Assembly: GCA_937930495.1 (NCBI GenBank)
Contig: CALGKL010000100.1
Coordinates: 1-6,685 of the forward strand
Length of the DNA: 6,685 bases
DNA from: an uncultured Gloeocapsa sp.
Lineage (GTDB): Bacteria; Cyanobacteriota; Cyanobacteriia; Cyanobacteriales; Gloeocapsaceae
Direction: 5' to 3'
Shown here: positions 1 through 6,622 of the stretch, piece by piece
Numbering within the stretch: the first letter of the stretch is position 1
How the letters are laid out: the number at the start of each line of letters is the position of its first letter
Position numbers and translations under genes: made by a program
The notes under the pieces: generated by a model
Seen by the model: only the letters and a program-made list of their open reading frames with translations
Told to the model about the DNA's origin: nothing
Databases searched by the model: none

Positions 1-2
1 CT

Positions 3-71
3 AAAATACCCAATCTGATGGGTTTAGTCGATTTTGACTTGACTCGAGACAGAGGAGGGGAAATTAAGTAA
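3..71 (+). CDS. C-terminal end of an unidentified protein (partial)
   Basis: One frame is open from the window edge to a TAA at 69-71. It encodes 22 residues that begin KIPNLMGLVDFDL and end in a charged tail (TRDRGGEIK). The other two plus-strand frames hit stops almost at once. I do not recognise the family, and 22 residues are too few to assign one. The gene lies upstream of the cupin gene on the same strand, with 71 bases between its stop and that gene's ATG, so the two may or may not share a transcript. It could also be a chance open stretch. Confidence 0.45.
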   Translation, partial: KIPNLMGLVDFDLTRDRGGEIK

Positions 72-142
72 GAATTATCGGAGAGATTATCCATATTATT
101 TAAATTTCAGTATCGATTGATTATTATTTTAAAGAAGCAACG

Positions 143-637
143 ATGACTAAAGAGGAAATAATCGCGAGTTTAAATCTAGTGGAACATATCGAGGGTGGTT
201 ATTTCGCTGAAACCTATCGCGCCCCTGAACAAATACCGACGGAAAGAAACGGTAATCTGCGGAATATGTGTACATCTATATACTATATGTTAACTAGCGA
301 ACGTCCCGTTGATTATTTTCACAAAAATCAATCAGATATTATGCACTATTTTCATATGGGATCAGCAATTACCTATTTAATTATCGATCCTCAAGGCAGA
401 CTAGAAAAGGTTAAACTAGGAACTAATCTAGCAGCCGGAGAACAATTGCAACTCTTAGTCAAGGGTGGTTGTTGGAAAGCAGCATTTTTAGAGACGGGGG
501 ACTATGGTTTAATAGGGGAAGCGGTAGCACCAGGTTTTGATTATCGGGATATGGAAATCGGTAATCAGAGTTTATTAAGACAATATCCCCACTTAGCCCC
601 AGAAATCAAAAATTATCTCAAAAATACTCAAGGATAA
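143..637 (+). CDS. DUF985 / cupin_5 family protein
   Basis: This 164-residue protein matches the DUF985 (cupin_5) family, single-domain cupin beta-barrels of unknown biochemical role; the length is typical. Family marks, in order: an N-terminal LxLVEHIEGGYFAETYR block (residues 10-26), T44-S-I-Y-Y-M-L strand, the barrel core FHKNQSDIMHYFHMGSAITYL (59-79), K91-L-G with the following GEQLQ (99-103), the VKGGCWKAA turn (106-114) and VAPGFDYRDME (128-138). Many bacterial members have SDE in the core, from memory; here residue 66 is Ile, leaving H60, H68 and H71 as possible metal or ligand contacts. There is no signal peptide or membrane segment, so it is probably cytosolic. The ATG at 143 gives the full family N-terminus, and a weak AAAGAAG sits just upstream. 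nadK starts 10 bases after the stop, which suggests one operon. The family call is firm; no substrate can be named. Confidence 0.9.
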   Translation: MTKEEIIASLNLVEHIEGGYFAETYRAPEQIPTERNGNLRNMCTSIYYMLTSERPVDYFHKNQSDIMHYFHMGSAITYLIIDPQGRLEKVKLGTNLAAGEQLQLLVKGGCWKAAFLETGDYGLIGEAVAPGFDYRDMEIGNQSLLRQYPHLAPEIKNYLKNTQG

Positions 638-647
638 AATAAATATC

Positions 648-1580
648 GTGGAGTTAAAACAAGTTATCATCGCTCATAAATCGGGAGACTCCCAGAGTCG
701 GAGTTGGGCTGAAAAATGTGCTAAAGAATTAGAAGCTCTCAACTGTCATGTTTTGATGGGTCCTAGTGGTTATAAAGATAACCCCTATCCCGTGTTTTTA
801 GCTTCTGCTAGCAGCAAAATCGACCTGGCGATTGTTTTAGGAGGAGATGGTACTGTTTTAAGCGCAGCGCGTCAATTAGCCCAAGAAGGTATCCCGATTT
901 TAGCGGTAAACGTGGGGGGACATCTAGGTTTTCTCACCGAACCTTTTGAAGAGTTTCAAGATACTACCAAAGTCTGGGAACGCTTACAATCAGACCATTA
1001 CGCTGTCCAACAAAGGATGATGTTGGGAGCAACAGTCTGTGAAGGCGATCGCCAAAATCCGGAAATTCTCAGTCAGAAATACTTCTGTCTCAACGAAATG
1101 TGTATCAAACCGGCGAGTATTGACCGTATGCCAACCTCGGTGTTAGAAATGGAGGTAGATGGAGAAATAGTTGACCAATATCACGGCGACGGTTTATTAG
1201 TAGCTACACCTACAGGTTCCACTTGTTACACAGCTTCTGCCAATGGTCCGATTATTCATCCGGGGATGGAAGCGATCGCCGTTACCCCTATTTGTCCACT
1301 GAGTTTATCTAGTCGTTCGATCGTCATACCACCTCGGTCTGTAGTTAGTATTTGGCCTTTAGGAGACTATGAACTCAATACTAAATTATGGACAGATGGT
1401 GCTTTAGCCACTTCGATTTGGCCCAATCAATGGGTAAGAGTGTTTATGGCTGAACAATCGGCTCGTTTTATCATTTTACGTCAAAGTTATTCTTTTTATC
1501 AAACCCTCAGAGAAAAACTTCTCTGGGCTGGTGCTAGGGTTTATCATACTGATAATAATCGTTCTAATGGTAATAAATAA
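648..1580 (+). CDS. nadK: NAD(+) kinase (ATP-NAD kinase)
   Basis: A 310-residue cytosolic enzyme that phosphorylates NAD+ at the 2' hydroxyl of its adenosine to make NADP+, the precursor of the NADPH produced by photosynthesis. Signature motifs are all present: GGDGT at 65-69, NVGGHLGFLTE at 88-98, the N149-E150 pair, GDGLLVATPTGSTCYTASANGPII at 180-203, and the C-terminal TPICPLSLSSRSIVIPP block (213-229). The N-terminal GPSGYKDNPYPVFLASA stretch (38-54) is typical of cyanobacterial members, from memory. Cyanobacteria generally carry two NAD kinase paralogs; which one this is cannot be settled here. The start is GTG at 648: no in-frame start lies between it and the upstream gene, and MELKQVIIAHK fits the family N-terminus. 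There is no good ribosome-binding site; AAGGA lies about 14 bases upstream. It probably shares a transcript with the DUF985 gene and converges on polA. Confidence 0.95.
   Translation: MELKQVIIAHKSGDSQSRSWAEKCAKELEALNCHVLMGPSGYKDNPYPVFLASASSKIDLAIVLGGDGTVLSAARQLAQEGIPILAVNVGGHLGFLTEPFEEFQDTTKVWERLQSDHYAVQQRMMLGATVCEGDRQNPEILSQKYFCLNEMCIKPASIDRMPTSVLEMEVDGEIVDQYHGDGLLVATPTGSTCYTASANGPIIHPGMEAIAVTPICPLSLSSRSIVIPPRSVVSIWPLGDYELNTKLWTDGALATSIWPNQWVRVFMAEQSARFIILRQSYSFYQTLREKLLWAGARVYHTDNNRSNGNK
1045..1052. repeat. HIP1 octamer (first of six copies)
   Basis: GCGATCGC, the highly iterated palindrome of cyanobacterial genomes. Further perfect copies start at 1272, 2013, 3977, 4212 and 6244. All six lie inside coding sequence: two in nadK, three in polA and one in glmS. 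Several are extended to GCGATCGCC or AGCGATCGC. The density, about one per 1.1 kb, is far above chance for AT-rich DNA and supports the cyanobacterial assignment. Confidence 0.95.
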
Positions 1581-1609
1581 AGGGGATAATTTCTTTTTTG
1601 ATTGTCAAT

Positions 1610-4384
1610 TTATTTAGCCTCCATCCAATTATTACCAGAATGAATCTCTACCACAAGAGGGATTGATAGGTTAACTACGTTTTCCATGGTTGATTTAAGC
1701 TGTTGTTGTAATTCTTCCCATTCTTCGGGGGGTATTTCTAAAATTAATTCATCGTGGACTTGTAATAATAATCTTCCCTGATAGTTTTCTAAGATTTTAT
1801 GGAGATTAATCATAGCCATTTTGATGATATCAGCACTTGAACCCTGAATCGGTGCATTAGCCGCCGCCCTGAGTAACTGATTATCCTGGTAGTTTATATT
1901 TAACTCATTGAGATTGATGGAACTAGGGGAATTACCGCGCAATTGTTGAAGACTATCACTACTAAAATTAAAATAACGTCTTCTGCCGAGGATCGTGGTA
2001 ACATAACCAGAGGCGATCGCTTGTTTTTTAACTTCCTCTAAATAGGCAAAAATCCGCGGATAGGTTTGACGATACCGCTCGATAAAAATTTTCCCCTCTC
2101 TGGTGGTTACTCCCGCTTCTTTAGCGAATTTTTGCGCACCCATACCATAAATTACCCCAAAGTTAATAATCTTTCCTAAACGTCTTTCTTCGGGACTAAT
2201 TGCGGTTTTATCTAATAAGATTTGGGCGGTTAGGGTATGGATATCTTGATTATTTTGATAAGCTTCTACTAGGAGTTTTTCTTGACTTAAATGAGCTAGT
2301 ATTCTTAATTCTATCTGAGAATAATCAGCACTTACTAATAACCAATCGGTTTCGGGAATAAACGCGCGACGAATTTGACGAGAAAAAGCGGTCCGAATCG
2401 GGATATTTTGCAGGTTAGGGTTAGAAGAGGATAACCTTCCTGTGGAGGTATTGGTTTGATTAAAGCTAGTATGTATCCGTTTGGTATCTTTTCTGACTAG
2501 TAGGGGTAAAGCGTCAACGTAGGTAGATTTCAGTTTAGCTAGGGTACGATAACTGAGAATTTGGTCTATGATTGGGTGGTCTCCCTGGAGTTTTTCTAGG
2601 GTAGCATGGTCTGTAGAATAACCCGTTTTAGTTTGACGAGATTTACGCCGATCTAATCCTAGATGCTCAAATAAAATTGTTTCTAATTGTCGGGGAGAAT
2701 CGAGGTTAAATTTTTGTTTAGCTAAGAGATAAACTTGTTGTTGGATTTGGTTTAATTCTGTTTCTAATTGTTGAGAAAATTCTCGTAAATAATCAATATC
2801 TAACCTGATTCCCTGGTATTCCATCCCGGCGAGTACCTTTTCTATTGGTTGTTCTACTTGATGTAGTAATTGATTTAATTCTGGTATTTTAGCTAATTCT
2901 GTTTGTAAATGTTTAAAAAGAGCGAAGGTTGTATAAGAATCTAGACCACAATATTCGGCTACGGTTGCTATGTCTAAACTAGCGACAGTTTCCCCTTTAG
3001 GGATGTTTAAATCTTGATAACTTTTGGATTCGAGGTTAGTTAGATATTTACGAGTGAGACTTTTGAGGTTATGACTTTGTTCGGGATTGAGGACATAACT
3101 AGCTAACATGGTATCAAAGACGACACCAGCTAATTTTATTCCCTGTGTCCAAAAAACCTGGCGATCGTATTTAGCGTTTTGGAATACTTTCGGATAGTCG
3201 GGAGAAGAGAGAATCGATTCTAGGGATAACCATACCTCTTTTAGGGGTAATTGTTGACCTTTGTGATGTCCGAGGGGAATATAAGCTACCTGATGGGATT
3301 CACTTCCCCAACAGCAACCTATCCCTACCAATTTAGCATCTCTTGGCTCTAAAGAGGTGGTTTCTGTATCCCAAGCTACAGGATGCTTAGTTTTAGTTAA
3401 TATTTCCCTCAATTGGGTCAATTTTTCCTGGGTATCAATAATTTGAGGTTGAATGAGTTGCTGTTTGGGGAATAATTCTAATTGTGTCGCTGTGTTTGGT
3501 GATTGTAATTGGGTTAATTTACGACCAAAGCTGTTTAATTCTAGTTTAGAGAGTAAAGGTTCGATTTTACTCCAGGTGAATCCTTGTAAACGACAAGTTT
3601 CCAACTCAATATCTAGGGGGACATCTAGAATAAGTTTAGCGAGTTTCTGAGAGTGATAAGCGTCCGCTTTCCCCAAGATGAGTTTTTTAGCGAATCTAGC
3701 GGGTATTTTTTCTAAATTAGCGTAGATTTGCTCTAAACTGCCATATTCTCTCAAGAGTTTAACCGAGGTTTTTTCCCCAATACCTTTGACTCCAGGGATG
3801 TTATCGGATTGATCACCACATAAAGCTTTATAATCTATAACTTGTTCCGGGGTAATTCCGAGTTTCTCGATAACTTCTTCGGGGTGAAATTCAGTATAAC
3901 TAACGGTTTTAATCGTGTTCCGATTCAGATAGAGTACAGAAATACTTTGTTCACGGTTGACTAGTTGGAATAAATCGCGATCGCCTGAAATAATTTTAAC
4001 GGGAAAACCCTGTTGAGAAGCTTTTTGAGCTAAAGTAGCGAGAACATCATCAGCTTCGTAACCAGGTGCAGTGACTATAGTAAAATTTAGAGTCGAGAGT
4101 AACTCTAGCAAATTGTTTAAATCCTCGAGAAAATCAGGGGGTGTTTGTTCCCTATTGGCTTTATAGTTGTGGTCAGCTTGATGACGAAAAGTCGGTTCAG
4201 CTAAATCAAAAGCGATCGCCACATACTCGGGTTTTTCCGCTTCGATGATTTGTAACAAAGAATTAACAAAACCAAAACAGACACTAGTAGGAATACCCGT
4301 AGAAGTGCGCAAACCCCCTGAGTTAGCAAAAGCGTGATAACTCCGAAAAGCTAGAGAATGACCATCAACTAATAAAAAGACCAT
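1610..4384 (-). CDS. polA: DNA polymerase I
   Basis: A 924-residue Pol I with three domains. It removes RNA primers, fills gaps and acts in repair. The 5'-nuclease (about 1-290) has LLVDGHSLAFR near the N-terminus, SGDRDLFQL (133-141) and the helix-hairpin-helix GDQSDNIPGVKGIG (190-203). The 3'-5' exonuclease looks active: DTE at 339-341 (Exo I), N403 and D407 in QNAKYD (Exo II), Y478 and D482 (Exo III). Polymerase motif A is SADYSQIELR (D687), the O helix is RRLGKIINFGVIYG (R734, K738, F742, Y746), and motif C is QVHDE (877-879 = HDE). Between GRRRYF (about 800) and LLRAAANAPIQG there is an extension relative to E. coli. An in-frame TTG at 4414 would add ten residues (MFALNFTNIY); I prefer the ATG at 4384 because MVFLLVDGHS already gives the normal N-terminus. 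It converges on nadK and diverges from glmS. Neither candidate start has a clear ribosome-binding site, and I found no convincing promoter. Confidence 0.96.
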   Translation of the reverse strand: MVFLLVDGHSLAFRSYHAFANSGGLRTSTGIPTSVCFGFVNSLLQIIEAEKPEYVAIAFDLAEPTFRHQADHNYKANREQTPPDFLEDLNNLLELLSTLNFTIVTAPGYEADDVLATLAQKASQQGFPVKIISGDRDLFQLVNREQSISVLYLNRNTIKTVSYTEFHPEEVIEKLGITPEQVIDYKALCGDQSDNIPGVKGIGEKTSVKLLREYGSLEQIYANLEKIPARFAKKLILGKADAYHSQKLAKLILDVPLDIELETCRLQGFTWSKIEPLLSKLELNSFGRKLTQLQSPNTATQLELFPKQQLIQPQIIDTQEKLTQLREILTKTKHPVAWDTETTSLEPRDAKLVGIGCCWGSESHQVAYIPLGHHKGQQLPLKEVWLSLESILSSPDYPKVFQNAKYDRQVFWTQGIKLAGVVFDTMLASYVLNPEQSHNLKSLTRKYLTNLESKSYQDLNIPKGETVASLDIATVAEYCGLDSYTTFALFKHLQTELAKIPELNQLLHQVEQPIEKVLAGMEYQGIRLDIDYLREFSQQLETELNQIQQQVYLLAKQKFNLDSPRQLETILFEHLGLDRRKSRQTKTGYSTDHATLEKLQGDHPIIDQILSYRTLAKLKSTYVDALPLLVRKDTKRIHTSFNQTNTSTGRLSSSNPNLQNIPIRTAFSRQIRRAFIPETDWLLVSADYSQIELRILAHLSQEKLLVEAYQNNQDIHTLTAQILLDKTAISPEERRLGKIINFGVIYGMGAQKFAKEAGVTTREGKIFIERYRQTYPRIFAYLEEVKKQAIASGYVTTILGRRRYFNFSSDSLQQLRGNSPSSINLNELNINYQDNQLLRAAANAPIQGSSADIIKMAMINLHKILENYQGRLLLQVHDELILEIPPEEWEELQQQLKSTMENVVNLSIPLVVEIHSGNNWMEAK

Positions 4385-4428
4385 ATAAATATTTGTAAAA
4401 TTTAGGGCAAACAATAGCCGAGACTATC

Positions 4429-4457
4429 TTGATCCATGATAGGTTATTTATTATGTT
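4429..4457 (+). promoter_or_regulatory. Candidate promoter of the intergenic RNA
   Basis: TTGATC at 4429-4434, a spacer of exactly 17 bases and TATGTT at 4452-4457, each box matching 4 of 6 sigma-70 consensus positions. The predicted start is near 4463-4465, exactly where the first hairpin of the structured segment begins. An alternative -10, TATTAT at 4449-4454 (5 of 6), overlaps but lies too close to this -35. The agreement of promoter position with structure is the main support. Confidence 0.4.
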
Positions 4458-4461
4458 AAAA

Positions 4462-4584
4462 AGAGCTTGTAGCCTTTGCTCTATGTTTTCCCATCTGTGA
4501 CCATCAGAAGTGGGATAGTAACTGTTAGGAGTCCAACTCGCTTGTTTATGATTTCCCCGCCGATTTAGGCGGGTTTAATTTATT
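4462..4584 (+). ncRNA. Candidate structured small RNA or glmS leader, about 120 nt
   Basis: This non-coding segment between polA and glmS carries successive plus-strand hairpins. Hairpin 1 pairs AGAGC (4462-4466) with GCTCT (4478-4482) around an 11-base loop. Hairpin 2 pairs TCCCA+TCTG (4489-4497) with CAGA+TGGGA (4505-4515): nine base pairs, a two-base AG bulge and the loop TGACCAT. Hairpin 3 is weaker, pairing GTT-GG with CC-AAC (4524-4537), or GAGT with ACTC (4529-4539). The final hairpin is the terminator at 4556-4573. A promoter-like pair of boxes lies just upstream. No meaningful ORF is inside. I see no match to what I remember of 6S RNA, SRP RNA, tmRNA, Yfr1 or the glmS ribozyme. It could be an independent small RNA or a terminating 5' leader of glmS. 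Confidence 0.45.
4556..4584 (+). terminator. Rho-independent terminator upstream of glmS
   Basis: A perfect six-pair GC stem, CCCGCC (4556-4561) with GGCGGG (4568-4573), closes the loop GATTTA and is followed at once by TTTAATTTATT. On the minus strand the stem is followed by GAAATCAT, without a T-run, so it acts on plus-strand transcription. No plus-strand protein gene lies upstream before nadK, almost 3 kb away, so it must end a transcript that starts in the intergenic region or antisense within polA. Confidence 0.6.
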
Positions 4585-4608
4585 AAAACATGGTTTTTGC
4601 TAAAATGA

Positions 4609-4629
4609 TGCTTTACTTGAACTAAAGCA
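4609..4629. promoter_or_regulatory. Perfect inverted repeat, candidate operator at the glmS promoter
   Basis: TGCTTTA (4609-4615) and TAAAGCA (4623-4629) are perfect reverse complements separated by seven bases (CTTGAAC). The right arm ends one base before TATAAT at 4631-4636. The repeat fills the space where the -35 and spacer of that promoter would be, the usual place for a repressor or activator site. In a transcript started further upstream it would instead form a seven-pair hairpin in the glmS leader. The binding protein is unknown. Confidence 0.35.
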
Positions 4630-4630
4630 A

Positions 4631-4636
4631 TATAAT
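4631..4636 (+). promoter_or_regulatory. Candidate glmS -10 box
   Basis: A perfect TATAAT consensus, 14 bases before the glmS ATG. The predicted start would be near 4643, giving a leader of only about 8 nt and no Shine-Dalgarno. The sequence 16-18 bases upstream (around 4608-4613, ATGCTT) is a poor -35, so the promoter may need an activator, perhaps at the adjacent inverted repeat. A second -10-like TAAAAT at 4601-4606 also lacks a -35. Confidence 0.35.
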
Positions 4637-4650
4637 AAAAGTTTTATCCT

Positions 4651-6519
4651 ATGTGTGGAATCGTTGGTTATGTTGGTACTCAAGAAGCCACAAGTATTTT
4701 AATTAATGGATTAGAGAGACTAGAATATCGAGGTTATGATTCAGCGGGAATAGCAACGGTCACCAGAGGTGAGTTGCATTGTGTCCGCGCTCAGGGTAAA
4801 TTATTTAACCTACGTCAAAAGCTAGAAACAGAAGTAAATCCCTCCCAGATTGGTATTGCCCATACCCGTTGGGCTACTCATGGAGTACCAGCAGAACATA
4901 ACGCTCATCCCCACAGGGATATGTATAATCGGGTAGCGGTAGTCCAAAATGGAATTATTGAGAATTACCAAGAAATTAAAGCTGAGTTAATCAATCAAGG
5001 TTATCAATTCACCTCAGAAACCGATACAGAGGTTATCCCCCAACTTTTATCTAGTTATTTACCAGCAAAACCCCAAGGGGATGATTTTTTAATCGCGGTA
5101 CAAAAAACCGTCAATCGTTTACAGGGTGCTTTTGCTTTAGGGATTCTCTGTGTAGACTATAGCGATGAAATAATTATAGTCCGCCATCAGGCACCTCTAG
5201 TGATCGGTTTTGGTCAGGGGGAGTTCTTCTGTGCTTCTGACGTAACGGCGATCGTTCCCCATACCTCTACGGTTTTATATCTAGAAAATGGCGAAATAGC
5301 TCGTTTAACCCCAATAGGAGTAGAATTATACGATTTTGAGTTGAAACGCTTGCGCAGATTTCCTCGCAATCTCGATTTAACCCATGTCAGCGTGGATAAA
5401 GATGGTTTTAAGCATTTTATGCTCAAGGAAATACACGAGCAACCGACGGTTGTTCAATCCTGTTTAGACCATTATCTCAAGAATGAAGCAGAAGATAACC
5501 CAATTTGTTTAAATCTAGACCCCCAAATCTACACCAATACCCAACAGATTATGATTCTAGCCTGTGGTACAAGTTGGCACGCAGGTTTAGTGGGAAAATA
5601 TCTCTTGGAACAATTAGCCGGTATACCTACTTCAGTACAATATGCTTCAGAGTATCGTTATGCACCCTCACCGATTCTCCCCAATACTTTAACCATTGGA
5701 GTCACTCAGTCAGGAGAAACAGCAGATACCCTAGCTGCTTTGTCCATGGAAAAACAACGCTATCTCAACTTAAGCAGGGAGGGAAAATTTAAAATCCTAG
5801 GGATTACCAGTCGTCCTGAAAGTAGTTTAGCTCAAGTAGTTGAGCAAATTATTAATACCCATGGAGGTATCGAAATTGGGGTAGCTTCTACAAAAAGTTT
5901 TATTGCACAATTAATGAGTTTTTATCTGTTGGCGTTAGATTTTGCCTCTCGTCGCGGGACTTTATCTAGAGAGAAAATTAACAACATCGTTAAAGGGTTA
6001 CGTCAACTTCCTGGTCAAATCGAAGAAATTATCAGGGAACAAAATAGGACAATCGAAGCAATTGCTCATCAATTCTCCGAAACCCAAGATTTTATTTTTA
6101 TCGGGAGAGGGATTAATTTTCCTATCGCTTTAGAAGGTGCGCTGAAATTAAAGGAAATTAGCTATATTCACGCTGAAGGATATCCCGCGGGAGAAATGAA
6201 ACATGGACCGATCGCTCTGTTAGATGCTAAAGTACCAGTAGTAGCGATCGCTGTCCCAGGAGAAGTCCACGATAAAGTCTTATCTAATGCGCAAGAAGCT
6301 AAAGCTAGGGACGCACGTTTAATTGGGGTAAGTTCCCTAGACGATCGAGTAGCACTTTCTGTCTTTGATGATATCTTATCTGTACCAATGGTTGACGAGT
6401 TACTCTCCCCCATTCTTACGGTTATCCCTCTACAATTATTGGCTTATCATATCGCCGCTATTAAAGGTTTAGACGTGGATCAACCGAGAAATCTAGCTAA
6501 AAGTGTGACGGTTGAATAG
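4651..6519 (+). CDS. glmS: Glutamine--fructose-6-phosphate aminotransferase (isomerizing)
   Basis: This 622-residue cytosolic enzyme converts fructose-6-phosphate and glutamine to glucosamine-6-phosphate, the first committed step towards UDP-GlcNAc, peptidoglycan and glycans. The class-II glutaminase domain (about 1-225) has the N-terminal nucleophile Cys2 in MCGIVGYVG, LEYRGYDSAG (24-33), HTRWATHG (71-78), QNGIIENY (99-106) and D125. Two SIS domains follow: the first (about 295-430) has ACGTSWH (304-310) and TQSGETADT (352-360), the second (about 480-605) has the ALKLKE helix (497-502) and AGEMKHGP (513-520, with H518). The C-terminus DQPRNLAKSVTVE is canonical and contains the catalytic Lys617. 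All key residues expected from E. coli GlmS are present, and the length is slightly above its 609. The ATG at 4651 is fixed because Cys2 must follow the start Met. It is divergent from polA and follows a terminator-bearing segment, so its expression may depend on its own promoter. Confidence 0.97.
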   Translation: MCGIVGYVGTQEATSILINGLERLEYRGYDSAGIATVTRGELHCVRAQGKLFNLRQKLETEVNPSQIGIAHTRWATHGVPAEHNAHPHRDMYNRVAVVQNGIIENYQEIKAELINQGYQFTSETDTEVIPQLLSSYLPAKPQGDDFLIAVQKTVNRLQGAFALGILCVDYSDEIIIVRHQAPLVIGFGQGEFFCASDVTAIVPHTSTVLYLENGEIARLTPIGVELYDFELKRLRRFPRNLDLTHVSVDKDGFKHFMLKEIHEQPTVVQSCLDHYLKNEAEDNPICLNLDPQIYTNTQQIMILACGTSWHAGLVGKYLLEQLAGIPTSVQYASEYRYAPSPILPNTLTIGVTQSGETADTLAALSMEKQRYLNLSREGKFKILGITSRPESSLAQVVEQIINTHGGIEIGVASTKSFIAQLMSFYLLALDFASRRGTLSREKINNIVKGLRQLPGQIEEIIREQNRTIEAIAHQFSETQDFIFIGRGINFPIALEGALKLKEISYIHAEGYPAGEMKHGPIALLDAKVPVVAIAVPGEVHDKVLSNAQEAKARDARLIGVSSLDDRVALSVFDDILSVPMVDELLSPILTVIPLQLLAYHIAAIKGLDVDQPRNLAKSVTVE

Positions 6520-6532
6520 ATAATATTATCTA
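6517..6532. repeat. 16-base perfect palindrome over the glmS stop codon
   Basis: TAGATAATATTATCTA reads the same on both strands, and its first three bases are the glmS TAG stop. In RNA it could form a short AU hairpin, but a G-rich run (AGGGGGTAGGG, not U-rich) follows, so it is not a normal intrinsic terminator. It may be a protein-binding site or chance in AT-rich DNA. Confidence 0.5.
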
Positions 6533-6564
6533 GGGGGTAGGGTTATCAATTGCTAGTCAACTAA

Positions 6565-6594
6565 TTGACAAACTTATAAGATAGTGTTTAGATA
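6565..6594 (+). promoter_or_regulatory. Candidate promoter of the sulfotransferase-like gene
   Basis: A perfect -35 TTGACA lies at 6565-6570. The best -10 at normal spacing is weak: TTAGAT at 6588-6593 (17-base spacer) or TAGATA at 6589-6594 (18), each matching 3 of 6. The predicted start would be about 20 bases before the ATG at 6623. The first five bases of the -35 are the right arm of a short inverted repeat, GTCAA-CTAA-TTGAC (6556-6569), which could be an operator. Confidence 0.3.
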
Positions 6595-6622
6595 TTGGTG
6601 ATTATCTTTGTTGAACACCTCA

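Noticed and set aside
94..127. Promoter for the DUF985 gene (TATTAT at 94-99 or 122-127)
   Set aside because: Both -10-like boxes lack a good -35 (TTTAAA at 99-104 is the best), and such boxes are common by chance in this AT-rich stretch.
1506..1527. Hairpin CAGAGAA-AAAC-TTCTCTG near the 3' end of nadK
   Set aside because: It lies inside conserved NAD kinase coding sequence and is not followed by a T-run, so it is most likely coding chance and not a terminator.
3453..3650. 65-codon plus-strand open frame opposite polA
   Set aside because: It is antisense to the well-supported polA frame, has no recognisable protein features, and is explained as a shadow of that gene.
4483..4500. Very short ORFs inside the candidate RNA (ATG at 4483 and at 4549)
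   Set aside because: They have only five or six codons and no ribosome-binding site, and they overlap the stems; they could be leader peptides only by special pleading.
4385..4650. A glmS ribozyme/riboswitch of the Firmicutes type upstream of glmS
   Set aside because: I see no recognisable core sequence of that ribozyme, and the region ends in an intrinsic terminator instead; the ribozyme is also not expected in cyanobacteria.
5214..5426. Minus-strand and alternative-frame open stretches within glmS (also at 5505-5792, 5942-6133 and 6168-6413)
   Set aside because: All overlap the GlmS frame, whose motifs are continuous; their translations look like out-of-frame sequence.
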